Shown here piece after piece: positions 8,678 through 17,332 of a stretch of DNA of 64,000 nucleotides; position 1 is the stretch's first letter; each line of letters begins with the position of its first letter. Source of the stretch: CAZXEU01 sp965207385 (GTDB lineage: Bacteria; Bacteroidota; Rhodothermia; Rhodothermales; Bin80). Location of the stretch: positions 248,001 to 312,000 of the forward strand of contig CBDBLZ010000021.1 in the NCBI GenBank assembly GCA_965207385.1, in the 5' to 3' direction. The notes below the pieces were generated by a model. That model was not told the origin of the DNA and made no database searches. It worked only from the letters and a program-made list of their open reading frames with translations. Made by a program: the position numbers and the translations under genes.

Positions 8678-11600
8678 TTAGAATGTCACCTCAAGTCCGA
8701 AATAGACCTGCCGTGGCAGTTGGCTCTGACTGTACCAGTCCCACTCGCTTTCTTCGCCGGTCGTAGGGTTTACGGGCAGCATCCCCTCTTCGTGGTACGT
8801 TTCCAGCGCAGTTCCTGTAAGGAAGTTGAGACGCTTGGTATTGAGCACGTTGTAGACATCAACGCTCAGCAAGACCTCCACGGGCCCGCTTAGGTCAATG
8901 GCCCTTGAGAGCCGCAGATTGGTGTTGTGGTAGGGCTTCCATCGACGATTATTGGGCTCCGTGGAAAAGTCTCCGGGTGAATGGTACGTGTAGCGGTGGC
9001 CGCTGGCATAGACGTAGTAGGCATTCAGGTGCCAGTCCGCCAACGGGAAAAAGCCTCCAACAGCCGGCCCCAATTCCGCAGGCGTGAACAGGTCGGCAAT
9101 AATCTTGACACTCGTTGTCGGATTCCACTGGTCGTTGTTCGTGCCCGATAGGCCCCTGTCTCGCAGGCTGACCCCGTGAAGCGTGTTGGGGCGCACAGGC
9201 ATGCCTTCGTCGTCCTCGATGAATATCTGGCGGAATCCGTACTGACCGGAGCGGACAAACGAGCGATTGAAGATGAACCTTGCCCGTGCATGCCTCAGGT
9301 ACAGCGATTGCAGCGAGACCTCCAGGCCGCGAACGTCCACGTAGCCCCCGTTGACGGTCACGCGGCTGCGGCCGCCTCCGGGCGCGAATCCGAGCGGGTT
9401 GGCCGCATCAAAATGTACTTCCGCGTTGACCGATCCCCCGAGGCCAAAAACGTTCTCGCCGATGTTGTTGGGGGACTGTCGGATGCCCAATGATGTCAGG
9501 TTCTTGCCGTCCCGGTAATAGACCGTAGCATCGAGATTGGCGATGCCCGGAATATGCTGGTCGAAGCCAAGCTCATACTGGATTACCTTTTCAAATGAGA
9601 GGTCCGGGTTGGCTGTGCTCGTGTTGGGATGATAGAAGACGAACACGAAGTCGGTCGTGTCCGGCGAAGCATGAGGGGCTCCCTCCGAACTGCCAAAGAC
9701 ATGGAAAACCGTGGGACCGCCTCCAATGAGCTGCCAGGCCGGCCGCTGGTTGAAATGTCCGTACGAAAAATGAAGTACCGTAAGATCGGTGATGGGATGG
9801 GAGATGCCGAAGCGCGGCGAGAGAACCATCTTGCTGGAGGTCTTCACGCCGTCGGTCGCTTCGTCGTACGTCACGATCTCCTCGTGCGGCACACCCACCA
9901 TGTTGGTGATCAGTGCGGGATCGAATATCGAGGCACCGGTCCGGGTATTGGCGTCAAAGGCATCGAGCCTAAGCCCGGCATTGATCACCATGCCGTTGGA
10001 CTCGACCTTTCCCTGCACGTATGCTGCCGCGTCCCACGGATTGAAATCCGGGTTCGTTGCGTGATTCGAGTAGATGGCGCCCGGCATGGATCCCGCCTTG
10101 AACAGTTTCGAAACGTACTGGGGAGAGAAGAGAGCGCCGGTCTTGATCTGAAAGTGCTGATTAAGCTGGTTGATGTAGTCGGCCTTGAAGACTGCGGCCT
10201 CAGACCGTACGGCCAACTGGAAAATGCCTGGATGCTGGCGGTGAAATATCGGTGGCAGCAGAAACAGCGGATTGCCGGGAATCATGGTCTCGTTCCATGC
10301 GGTGCCGAAATCCGTTGAATCAGCATGATAGACGTCGCTCGCTTCCAGCTGCCTGAAATTGTGCCGGTCCAACTGCATGGTTGTGTAGCTGGCCTGTACA
10401 TCGATGTAGGAGGAAGGATTGAAAATATGCGACCACTTCAGCTGCCCGCTCTTCATCCGCATGTACTCCGGGGCTGAAGGCAACTGAAATATGTGTGACG
10501 TGCCGAAAGGCCAGTACTTGAATGTTGAATAGCCCGAGTAGTAATACGGCGCCGGCCCCCAGATGCCGGCGATAAAGGAGTCCTCGCTGGACCAGTACCC
10601 GAGCCTGGGATTCTCCGTATTGTTGAAGCCCTGGTAGAGGCCGGACAGCTCCAGCCTGTTGCTACGGGAGAGCCGGAAATCCAGCTTGCCCTGGTAGTTC
10701 CAGTCCTGCGAATACGGCAAATATCCGGGGTATTCGGGCGCATCCTTGATGAACCTGCCTGAAAGCAGGAATCCGATGCGGTCCGTAATCGGCCCGTAGA
10801 TCGTGCCTTCCGTTTCCCACGAGGCCCGCTCCGTGTAGCGCTGCATGCGCGTAGACGGCCCGCCGAACAATTCCCCACTGATGAAGGCCGTCCAAGCGTT
10901 AAGTCGCTCCTGTGGCGTCTTGTCCGCCCAGGCACCGCCTCCATTATTCTCGGTCCAGTAGTCGAGCGTGGCCATCGTGGACCACTCGTAGTTTTCCCTG
11001 CTGTAGATATTGCGACCCCAGTGATACTGTCCGGGTGGCCGCAGGCGCGCCCGTACAGTGCCGTAGACGCGGTCCACCGCAGACTTGGTTACGATGTTGA
11101 TTACCGAGCCCATAGCCCGTCCGTACTCCGCATTCCAGCCGCCGGTCAGGACCTCCAATTCAGCAATGGCCGTCGTGTTGATGCCTGTCAGGTTGCCACC
11201 CGAAACGTTGTCCCGCAGGCTTAGCCCGTCCATGTAGTAGGAATCCTCAACACCGAATCCACCCCGTATTCCACCATTTACGTTGGTTGCCGCCTGGATC
11301 TGGATGGCCTCCCGAACCGACTTCACCCAGCTGTTTGCCAGCTCCTCTGCGCTCATGCGCTCCTTGCTGCCCGTCAGGTCAACCTCAACGGGCGGGCGTT
11401 CGGCTGTCACGACGATTTCACCGGCCTCCTGAGCAGTTTCCGCTAGGTCGAAATCCAGCGGAGTCGTCTGATCTATATAGACCCGGGCTTCGGTCTTGGT
11501 TACGGGCGCAAACCCGATGAGCGAAGCCCGCACCGAGTGCAGACCCGGTGGAACCTTCAGTATGAAGTAGTCCCCGTTCTCATCCGTGGAGGCACCCAAG

Positions 11601-11758
11601 AACGTGCCGACCACCACCACGTTGACGTCCGGCAGCGGCTCTCCGGTTTCGGCGTCCGTTACGGTGCCGGCAATCTTGCCGGTTTGTGACTGGGCCCAGC
11701 CGAGACCCGGCCAGGCGAGCAGAAGCGCTGGAATCAGAACTGGTAGTCGCTTTAGCAT
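8678..11758 (-). CDS. TonB-dependent receptor, SusC-like (cassette A)
   Basis: A 1026-residue outer-membrane receptor. Signal peptide residues 1-22 (LLLAWPGLGWAQ); carboxypeptidase-regulatory-like domain about 27-110 (GKIAGTVTDAETGEPLPDV, STDENGDYFILKVPPG); plug about 115-235 (EIVVTAERPP, YYMDGLSLRDN, EYGRAMGSVINIVTKS); the remainder is a Tyr/Trp/Asn-rich 22-strand-type barrel ending in a terminal Phe (YFGLEVTF). Receptors of this type import large substrates using TonB/ExbBD energy. No SusD gene accompanies it; instead a T9SS-sorted protein and a PorV-like gene follow. A sigma70-like promoter at 11913-11941 and a 20-bp palindrome at 11832-11851 lie upstream. The substrate is unknown; sulfated glycan is inferred from context. 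Confidence 0.9.
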   Translation of the reverse strand: MLKRLPVLIPALLLAWPGLGWAQSQTGKIAGTVTDAETGEPLPDVNVVVVGTFLGASTDENGDYFILKVPPGLHSVRASLIGFAPVTKTEARVYIDQTTPLDFDLAETAQEAGEIVVTAERPPVEVDLTGSKERMSAEELANSWVKSVREAIQIQAATNVNGGIRGGFGVEDSYYMDGLSLRDNVSGGNLTGINTTAIAELEVLTGGWNAEYGRAMGSVINIVTKSAVDRVYGTVRARLRPPGQYHWGRNIYSRENYEWSTMATLDYWTENNGGGAWADKTPQERLNAWTAFISGELFGGPSTRMQRYTERASWETEGTIYGPITDRIGFLLSGRFIKDAPEYPGYLPYSQDWNYQGKLDFRLSRSNRLELSGLYQGFNNTENPRLGYWSSEDSFIAGIWGPAPYYYSGYSTFKYWPFGTSHIFQLPSAPEYMRMKSGQLKWSHIFNPSSYIDVQASYTTMQLDRHNFRQLEASDVYHADSTDFGTAWNETMIPGNPLFLLPPIFHRQHPGIFQLAVRSEAAVFKADYINQLNQHFQIKTGALFSPQYVSKLFKAGSMPGAIYSNHATNPDFNPWDAAAYVQGKVESNGMVINAGLRLDAFDANTRTGASIFDPALITNMVGVPHEEIVTYDEATDGVKTSSKMVLSPRFGISHPITDLTVLHFSYGHFNQRPAWQLIGGGPTVFHVFGSSEGAPHASPDTTDFVFVFYHPNTSTANPDLSFEKVIQYELGFDQHIPGIANLDATVYYRDGKNLTSLGIRQSPNNIGENVFGLGGSVNAEVHFDAANPLGFAPGGGRSRVTVNGGYVDVRGLEVSLQSLYLRHARARFIFNRSFVRSGQYGFRQIFIEDDEGMPVRPNTLHGVSLRDRGLSGTNNDQWNPTTSVKIIADLFTPAELGPAVGGFFPLADWHLNAYYVYASGHRYTYHSPGDFSTEPNNRRWKPYHNTNLRLSRAIDLSGPVEVLLSVDVYNVLNTKRLNFLTGTALETYHEEGMLPVNPTTGEESEWDWYSQSQLPRQVYFGLEVTF

Positions 11759-11831
11759 AATCGACCTCTTCTAGCTGGATCGGCAAATCCGAAGGTTGCA
11801 CTCGCGAGGGATCTGGCGGCGGCACGCATCA

Positions 11832-11851
11832 TGATGTTAAGCTTAACATCA
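11832..11851. promoter_or_regulatory. 20-bp perfect palindrome, putative operator
   Basis: TGATGTTAAGCTTAACATCA is a perfect inverted repeat with an even centre. It lies 74 bases upstream of the TonB receptor ATG at 11758 and downstream of the predicted promoter, in the untranslated leader. Symmetric sites of this size are typical of LacI- or GntR-family repressors acting by roadblock. No regulator gene is in the window, so the binding protein is unknown. Confidence 0.6.
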
Positions 11852-11912
11852 ATGAGGCGAAGCATTGACAAGTGACGCAAGGCATGCCAAAGACACCACT
11901 CCCCTCTGCACC

Positions 11913-11941
11913 AATATACGTTCAGGGAATTGTGCCGTCAA
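11913..11941 (-). promoter_or_regulatory. Sigma70-like promoter of cassette A
   Basis: On the minus strand TTGACG (11941-11936) is followed by exactly 17 bases and TATATT (11918-11913). This predicts transcription starting near 11906 and a leader of about 150 bases that includes the palindrome. Both hexamers match the primary-sigma consensus at five of six positions. Confidence 0.5.
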
Positions 11942-12119
11942 GATTAGATGAATTTTACTTTCTCGTCCGCGGACATTCGGCCACGAAAAGGGCACCCGGG
12001 TCGCGCCACCTGGCAGCCGAATCCGTCCTCCCGCCTACGGGCACGCACGGATTGAGCCAGGGCCTGGCTGCAAGCCTTCGCTTCCAGCCCCGCCTCCGCA
12101 GGGGGGCTGCCCGGCGCAT

Positions 12120-13577
12120 TCAGGCCAGTACGTCGCGCACCACCTTTCCGTGGACATCCGTCAGGCGATACCTTCGCCCCTGGTGCCGAAACGTCAGCCG
12201 TTCGTGGTCAATTCCGAGCAAATGCAGCAGCGTAGCCTGGAAGTCATGCACGTGCACGCCACCGGATGCCACGTTGTACCCGAAATCATCGGTCTGCCCG
12301 TAGGAGAATCCTTTCTTCAGGCCACCGCCGGCCATCCAGATGGTGAAGCAGCGCGGATGATGGTCACGCCCGTAGTTGTCCGCCGTGAGCTTGCCCTGGG
12401 AATAATTCGTACGGCCGAATTCGCCTCCCCAGATGATGAGGGTGTCTTCCAAGAGCCCCCGCTGCTTGAGATCCAGCACCAGGGCGGCCGAGGCCTGATC
12501 CGTATCCTTCGCCAGGGCCTTGATTTCGAGGGGCAGCTTAAAATGCTGGTCCCAGCCCTGGTGGTAGAGCTGGATGAAGCGCACGCCGCGCTCGACAAGG
12601 CGCCTGGCAAGCAGACAATTTGCCGCGAAGGTTCCGGGCATCCGGGCCGAATCTCCGTAGAGCTCGAACACATGGTCCGGCTCTCCCGCCACATCCAGCG
12701 TGTGCGGCACCGAGGTCTGCATTCGGTATGCCATTTCGTACTGGGCGATGCGCGAATTGATTTCCGGGTCCAGTACCTCGGCATGCTGCTTCTCGTGCAT
12801 GCGGCGCAGGTAGTCGAGCATGCGCCGCCGCGTCATGCGCTTGATGCCGGGAGGATTATTCAGGTACAGGACGGGATCCTTTCCCGAGCGAAATTGCACA
12901 CCCTGATGCAACGACGGCAAAAAGCCGTTGCCCCAGAGCCGGGAATATAGCGGCTGATCAAATTCATTGCTTCGCGAAAGAAGAACGCAGAACGTGGGCA
13001 AATTGTCGTTTTCCGACCCAAGCCCGTAGCTCAGCCACGACCCGATCGACGGGCGCCCGGTCTGCTGCGACCCTGTCTGAAAGAACGTTATGGCAGGATC
13101 GTGATTGATCGCTTCCGTATACATCGAGTTGATGAAGCAGAGTTCATCCACAACCTGTGCCGTGTAAGGCATCAGTTCGCTGACCATTCGCCGGCTCTTT
13201 CCGTGCGCCGCGAACCGGAAGTGCGAACCTGCCAGCGGAAAGGACTTCTGGTAGGCCGTCATCCCTGTCAGCCGCTGGCCCTTGCGTACCGAGTCGGGCA
13301 GCTGCTCCCCGTTCATTCTCTCCAGCGTCGGCTTGTAGTCGAACAAGTCCAGGTGCGATGGTCCGCCGCTTTGAAAGAGATAGATTATGCGCCCCACCTT
13401 CGGCATCAGGTGCGGTCTGCGCAGTACGCCTCGCAGACCCGGATCCGGATCCGGAGCGCCAAGGACGAGGCCAGGCTTCAGCAGGGACGCCAGCGCCGCC
13501 GTGCCTACGCCCAGACTGGCACGCGACAGGAAGTGCCGCCGCGTACTGTTGTATTTCAGGTCACAAAGTTCATCCAT
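12120..13577 (-). CDS. DUF1501 protein, Tat-exported
   Basis: A 485-residue member of the DUF1501 family. The N-terminus has a twin-arginine signal (TRRHFLSRASLG, RR at 13-14) and a hydrophobic stretch. Family landmarks are visible: IIYLFQSGGPSHLDLFD, NYGLGSE-like SYGLGSENDNLP, LARRLVERGVRFIQL, WGGEFGRT and GRDHHP near the end. The fold is alkaline-phosphatase/sulfatase-like but there is no CxPSR formylglycine motif, so it is not a sulfatase; the family's biochemical role is not established. It lies 304 bases downstream of a PSD1 protein, the usual partner of DUF1501 in planctomycetes and related groups. A second pair of the same kind is at 60461-64000. Confidence 0.9.
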   Translation of the reverse strand: MDELCDLKYNSTRRHFLSRASLGVGTAALASLLKPGLVLGAPDPDPGLRGVLRRPHLMPKVGRIIYLFQSGGPSHLDLFDYKPTLERMNGEQLPDSVRKGQRLTGMTAYQKSFPLAGSHFRFAAHGKSRRMVSELMPYTAQVVDELCFINSMYTEAINHDPAITFFQTGSQQTGRPSIGSWLSYGLGSENDNLPTFCVLLSRSNEFDQPLYSRLWGNGFLPSLHQGVQFRSGKDPVLYLNNPPGIKRMTRRRMLDYLRRMHEKQHAEVLDPEINSRIAQYEMAYRMQTSVPHTLDVAGEPDHVFELYGDSARMPGTFAANCLLARRLVERGVRFIQLYHQGWDQHFKLPLEIKALAKDTDQASAALVLDLKQRGLLEDTLIIWGGEFGRTNYSQGKLTADNYGRDHHPRCFTIWMAGGGLKKGFSYGQTDDFGYNVASGGVHVHDFQATLLHLLGIDHERLTFRHQGRRYRLTDVHGKVVRDVLA

Positions 13578-13881
13578 TGGGTCGTGCAGTGTTGCGTTCT
13601 ACGGGGCGCATCCCGCGAGAGCGTTGCCTGCCGGCAACACTCCGGGCGAAACAGTGCCCTCTTTTACTGGTAGTGAATTCACTGCCTTTATGCAACTTCG
13701 ACGGCCGAACCTCAGCCGAAAGCGGCATAGAGCAGCAAAAAAGTCGCGCTGCGTGAGAGACCCGGCTGCACCAGTCTTGCCGCGCGCAGCGCCCCGCAAA
13801 GTCCCGCGTGCGAATCCGCTCCGCCACGCGAAGCCACGGCGGTCGCCTGCGAGTATCCATAGCGTATCGCAAGAGCGCGGC
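13578..13881. other. Gene-free stretch between DUF1501 and PSD1 genes
   Basis: 304 bases with no credible gene. It contains a 12-bp palindrome AGTGAATTCACT at 13672-13683 and a short hairpin GTTGCC-TGCC-GGCAAC at 13623-13638. A promoter for the DUF1501 gene is expected here, but no convincing -35/-10 pair was found. Confidence 0.4.
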
Positions 13882-16800
13882 CTAACGTTTCATGACGGCC
13901 GCGTCGAAATTCATGACCGTGCTCAAGACTACCGTCAGGGCAGCCAATCGCACCGGATCTCGGCCTTCTTCCGTCGGATACTCTCCTACCCCGGCGACCT
14001 CAAGCGCGCTTTCCCGGTCTGCGCCAAAGCTGGCCTCTTCCGACTCGTAGTGATCTGTCAGCAGGCCTAGCATGTCCTCATCGGGGAATTGGCTCGTCAG
14101 CAGGCGGTAGCCACGCGTTAGCTGCGCAGCGATGCCCGCGGACTCATCGCGCAAAAGCCGCGCGGCCAATACGCGGGCCGCTTCCACATACTGCGGGTCA
14201 TTCAGCAGCACAAGCGCCTGCAACGGCGTGCTCGTTGCCTGGCGCTCGACCGTACACGTATTCCGCTCGGGCGCATCGAAGGTTATCATCGATGGCGGAG
14301 GACTGGTGCGCTTCCAGATCGTGTACATGCTTCGCCGGTACAGGTCCTCTCCCTGTCCCTGCTCGTAACTCGTCGCGTTTCGGGTCGCAAGTTCCTTCCA
14401 AAGCCCTTCCGGCTGATAGGGCTTCACGGGCGGTCCGCCGATGCTGTCAACCAGAATGCCGCCAATCGCCAGGGCATTGTCGCGTATCATCTCGGCTGGC
14501 CACCTGTACGACGGCCCGCGAGCCAGGAGTTCGTTGCCGGGGTCCCGTTCAAGCAACGCGGGACCGGCGACGGAACTCTGCTGGTACGCAGAAGAGGTCA
14601 CAATCAGCCGCTGCAGGGCCTTGACGTCCCAGTCCGTTTCCACAAACGTGACGGCAAGCCAGTCGAGAAGCTCGGGGTGCGTAGGGAGGCCGCCCTGGCT
14701 CCCGAAGTCATCCGGGGTTCCCACCAGAGCGTTGCCGAAGTACATCTGCCAGTAGCGATTGACGGTAACGCGGGCCATCAGCGGATTCCCGGAGCTTGTC
14801 AGCCACCTTGCCAGACCCAGGCGATTCTTCGGCAGTCCCTCCGGGAAGGGCATGATCGCTTCGGGAGTGGCCCGGCTGACGCGCTCCCCTGGTGCATCAT
14901 ACAAACCCCGGTCTAGGACATGGGTAGGCCTGGGCTCCGGCAAGTCTTTCATGGCCATTACCTCCGGCAGCATGGAGATGATGTCGTTTTCCTGTCCACG
15001 CACGTCCGTCAGCTTCTCGAAATCTCTCCTGTACGTCGATGAAACGGCTGTGACGTAATAGCTTCGCAGCGCCCCCATCCTGTCGGCCGCGCTGCCACCG
15101 GACCATGAAGCGAGGCCGGCTTCGGTCAACTCGCCTGCTCCGTGCACTGCAGCAACCTCCAGCGCCGTCAGGCTTCGGTCGTATACCTGAAACTGATCCA
15201 CTGCAACGCTGTCAACCGTGGGTGCCGTGGGCCCCATATAGCCGATACGAAGGTTGCCGGCCTGGGGCGGCGTGGTCGGCTCTCCCGTGGTGGGATTGAT
15301 CGTGAACATGATGCTCTGCTTCAGATTGTCCACGACTGCGCGAGACTCCATCCGCCGTCCGTTGAGATACAGGCTTAGCCCGGAAGCACGACTGGAGCCG
15401 TCGTACGTCATCATGACATGCGCCCAGGCGCCGACCGGAAGGGGTTTGATTGACCGTATCCTGATGGAGTTGTCCGGAAATACGTGATTGAGACTCGCGG
15501 AGACGGTTCCGTCCACCTCCATCACGCACAGATAACCCTGCCTGCCGTTGAACAGCCCGGTGGTCTTGGCGAAGAGCGGCCGCTCGGCAAGGCTGCCTGT
15601 CAGCTTAATCCAGAGACCGATACTGAAGGGTTCATTGCGCTCGAAGTAATAGAGGTCGCCTCCCATGTCAAGGTAGCCGTCACCCTGCATTGCGAGCGCG
15701 GAGTCAAAGCGGCCAGGGGCGACCAGCGGTAGCTTGTCCGTGTCGCCAACGAAAAGACCCCGCTTCTCCGGCTGCACCCGGTTTTCCAGGTAATATGTCC
15801 GCCCTCCGGATTCGTCTTCCGCTGCATCCAGCCTGTCGAGCGGATAGTGGCCTACCAGCCCCTTTGGAGTTACCGAAGCCCTGCCGGCATTGAAGTCCGC
15901 CAGCCAATCGTCGAAACCTGTATCAAAGGCGGTATTGGCGACAGCCGTCTGCTTCTCAAGGGAATCGATTCTGGAATTTAGTCTCGACAGCTGCTGCTCC
16001 GCGTCCTCGTCGATCAGGATGACCGAGGGACTCGCAACACCCGAATAGGGAGAGGTACCGAACTCATTGACACTGTTAAAGAAATCGTACAGCTGGTAGT
16101 ATTCCTTCTGGCTGACAGGATCAAACTTATGGTCATGACAGCGGGCACATTCCAGCGTAAGGCCAAGGAATGCCTTCCCGAAAGTATTGGTGCGGTCAGC
16201 CACGTATTCAACCCGGTACTCTTCCGGGATAATGCCGCCTTCCTGGCTCTGCAGATGATTGCGATTGAAGCCCGTTGCCAGCCGCTGCTCAATGGTCGGA
16301 TCTGGCAACAGGTCGCCCGCAAGCTGCCACGTCACGAATTCGTCAAAGGGCTGGTTCTCGTTGAACGATTCGATTACCCAGTCCCTCCAGGGCCACATGC
16401 GGCGCAGTCCGTCGTCCTGAAAGCCATGGCTGTCCGCATAGCGCGCAACATCCAGCCACTCGGTGGCCATGCGCTCGCCGTATGCGTCAGACGAAAGCAG
16501 ACGGTCGACCACACGCTCGTACGCATCCCCGCTCTCATCGGCAAGGAAGGCGTCCATTTCCTCGATAGTAGGCGGAAGGCCTGTCAGATCGAATGTGACG
16601 CGCCGGATAAGCGTCTCACGGCTGGCCTGCGGCGCAGGCCGCAGGCCCTCCGATTCCAGACGGCGGAGCACAAAATGATCGATCCCGTTGGCCGGCCACT
16701 CCGCTGCTGCCACCTCCGGCAGTTCAGGCTTCACAGGCCGTATCAGCGACCAGTGCGGCTTGAATTCCGCTCCCTGCTGAATCCACTTGAAGATCAGTGC

Positions 16801-17193
16801 CACCTCCTGTGGAGTCACGCTGAGATTCGATTCAGGCGGAGGCATCTGAAAATTCGGATCGCTGGAAGCAATGCGATGGGCCAGCTCACTCTTGCGCAGA
16901 CTGCCCGGGACCAGCGCGTGCCTGCGCCGGCTCGCACCAAGGCGCACGGAGGCCCCCTCCTCGCTGTCCAGGCGGAACTCCGTCATGCGGGCGTTCTCGT
17001 CAGGCCCGTGACACGGATAGCAGCGATCCGCGAGAATGGGCTTGACGTGAAAATTGTAGTCGACCCTCTCAGGCAGCGTGCTGTCGTCGACCTCCGCGGA
17101 CATTCCTAGTCCGCACCCTGTCGCGAGGGCCAGGGCCACCAACAGGGGAAAAGGCCAGACGGCCTGCATACCTGCTTTCGGACGGCTGTTCAT
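13882..17193 (-). CDS. PSD1 (DUF1549/DUF1553) cytochrome-like lipoprotein with LamG domain
   Basis: A 1103-residue protein. I chose ATG 17193 because it begins a lipoprotein signal (LALATGC, Cys27) and because the longer frame would run into the upstream gene; ATG 17169 is an alternative. Domains in order: a c-type heme motif CYPCH with the PSC1 context ILADRCYPCHGPDENARM; DUF1549 (RRVTFDLTGLPPT, EWLDVARYADSHGFQ, then a second CARCHDHKFDPV); a short coiled coil; a concanavalin/LamG-like beta-sandwich (LDMGGDLYYFERNEPFSIGLW); DUF1553 (LARWLTSSGNPLMARVTVNR). Heme binding and an envelope location follow from the motifs; the reaction is unknown. It is the natural partner of the DUF1501 protein downstream. 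Confidence 0.9.
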   Translation of the reverse strand: MNSRPKAGMQAVWPFPLLVALALATGCGLGMSAEVDDSTLPERVDYNFHVKPILADRCYPCHGPDENARMTEFRLDSEEGASVRLGASRRRHALVPGSLRKSELAHRIASSDPNFQMPPPESNLSVTPQEVALIFKWIQQGAEFKPHWSLIRPVKPELPEVAAAEWPANGIDHFVLRRLESEGLRPAPQASRETLIRRVTFDLTGLPPTIEEMDAFLADESGDAYERVVDRLLSSDAYGERMATEWLDVARYADSHGFQDDGLRRMWPWRDWVIESFNENQPFDEFVTWQLAGDLLPDPTIEQRLATGFNRNHLQSQEGGIIPEEYRVEYVADRTNTFGKAFLGLTLECARCHDHKFDPVSQKEYYQLYDFFNSVNEFGTSPYSGVASPSVILIDEDAEQQLSRLNSRIDSLEKQTAVANTAFDTGFDDWLADFNAGRASVTPKGLVGHYPLDRLDAAEDESGGRTYYLENRVQPEKRGLFVGDTDKLPLVAPGRFDSALAMQGDGYLDMGGDLYYFERNEPFSIGLWIKLTGSLAERPLFAKTTGLFNGRQGYLCVMEVDGTVSASLNHVFPDNSIRIRSIKPLPVGAWAHVMMTYDGSSRASGLSLYLNGRRMESRAVVDNLKQSIMFTINPTTGEPTTPPQAGNLRIGYMGPTAPTVDSVAVDQFQVYDRSLTALEVAAVHGAGELTEAGLASWSGGSAADRMGALRSYYVTAVSSTYRRDFEKLTDVRGQENDIISMLPEVMAMKDLPEPRPTHVLDRGLYDAPGERVSRATPEAIMPFPEGLPKNRLGLARWLTSSGNPLMARVTVNRYWQMYFGNALVGTPDDFGSQGGLPTHPELLDWLAVTFVETDWDVKALQRLIVTSSAYQQSSVAGPALLERDPGNELLARGPSYRWPAEMIRDNALAIGGILVDSIGGPPVKPYQPEGLWKELATRNATSYEQGQGEDLYRRSMYTIWKRTSPPPSMITFDAPERNTCTVERQATSTPLQALVLLNDPQYVEAARVLAARLLRDESAGIAAQLTRGYRLLTSQFPDEDMLGLLTDHYESEEASFGADRESALEVAGVGEYPTEEGRDPVRLAALTVVLSTVMNFDAAVMKR

Positions 17194-17288
17194 ACTGCAA
17201 ACCGCGCCCGGCGTATTGCGCTGCGGCAGCAGTCTGGACCGGCACCGCTCCCGCACTTCGGGAATCGCCTCGAACTGGCCGCACGGTC

Positions 17289-17296
17289 CAAATATA
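17289..17296 (-). promoter_or_regulatory. TATATTTG element upstream of the PSD1 gene
   Basis: On the minus strand TATATTTG matches the Bacteroidota -7 consensus TAnnTTTG exactly, 96 bases upstream of the PSD1 start codon and outside the neighbouring gene ending at 17333. I see no matching -33 TTTG at the usual distance, so the call is weak. Confidence 0.25.
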
Positions 17297-17332
17297 TCGG
17301 ATGCTGCTGCTTTGTGTTCCGGGAAAGGAGAC

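Larger units (their letters stand above)
11759..12119. other. Leader region of cassette A (no gene)
   Basis: This 361-base stretch holds no credible coding frame. It contains the cassette A promoter (11913-11941, minus), the 20-bp palindrome (11832-11851) and the upstream flank between the receptor start and the stop of the DUF1501 gene at 12120. The part from about 11990 to 12119 shows nothing I can name. Confidence 0.6.
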
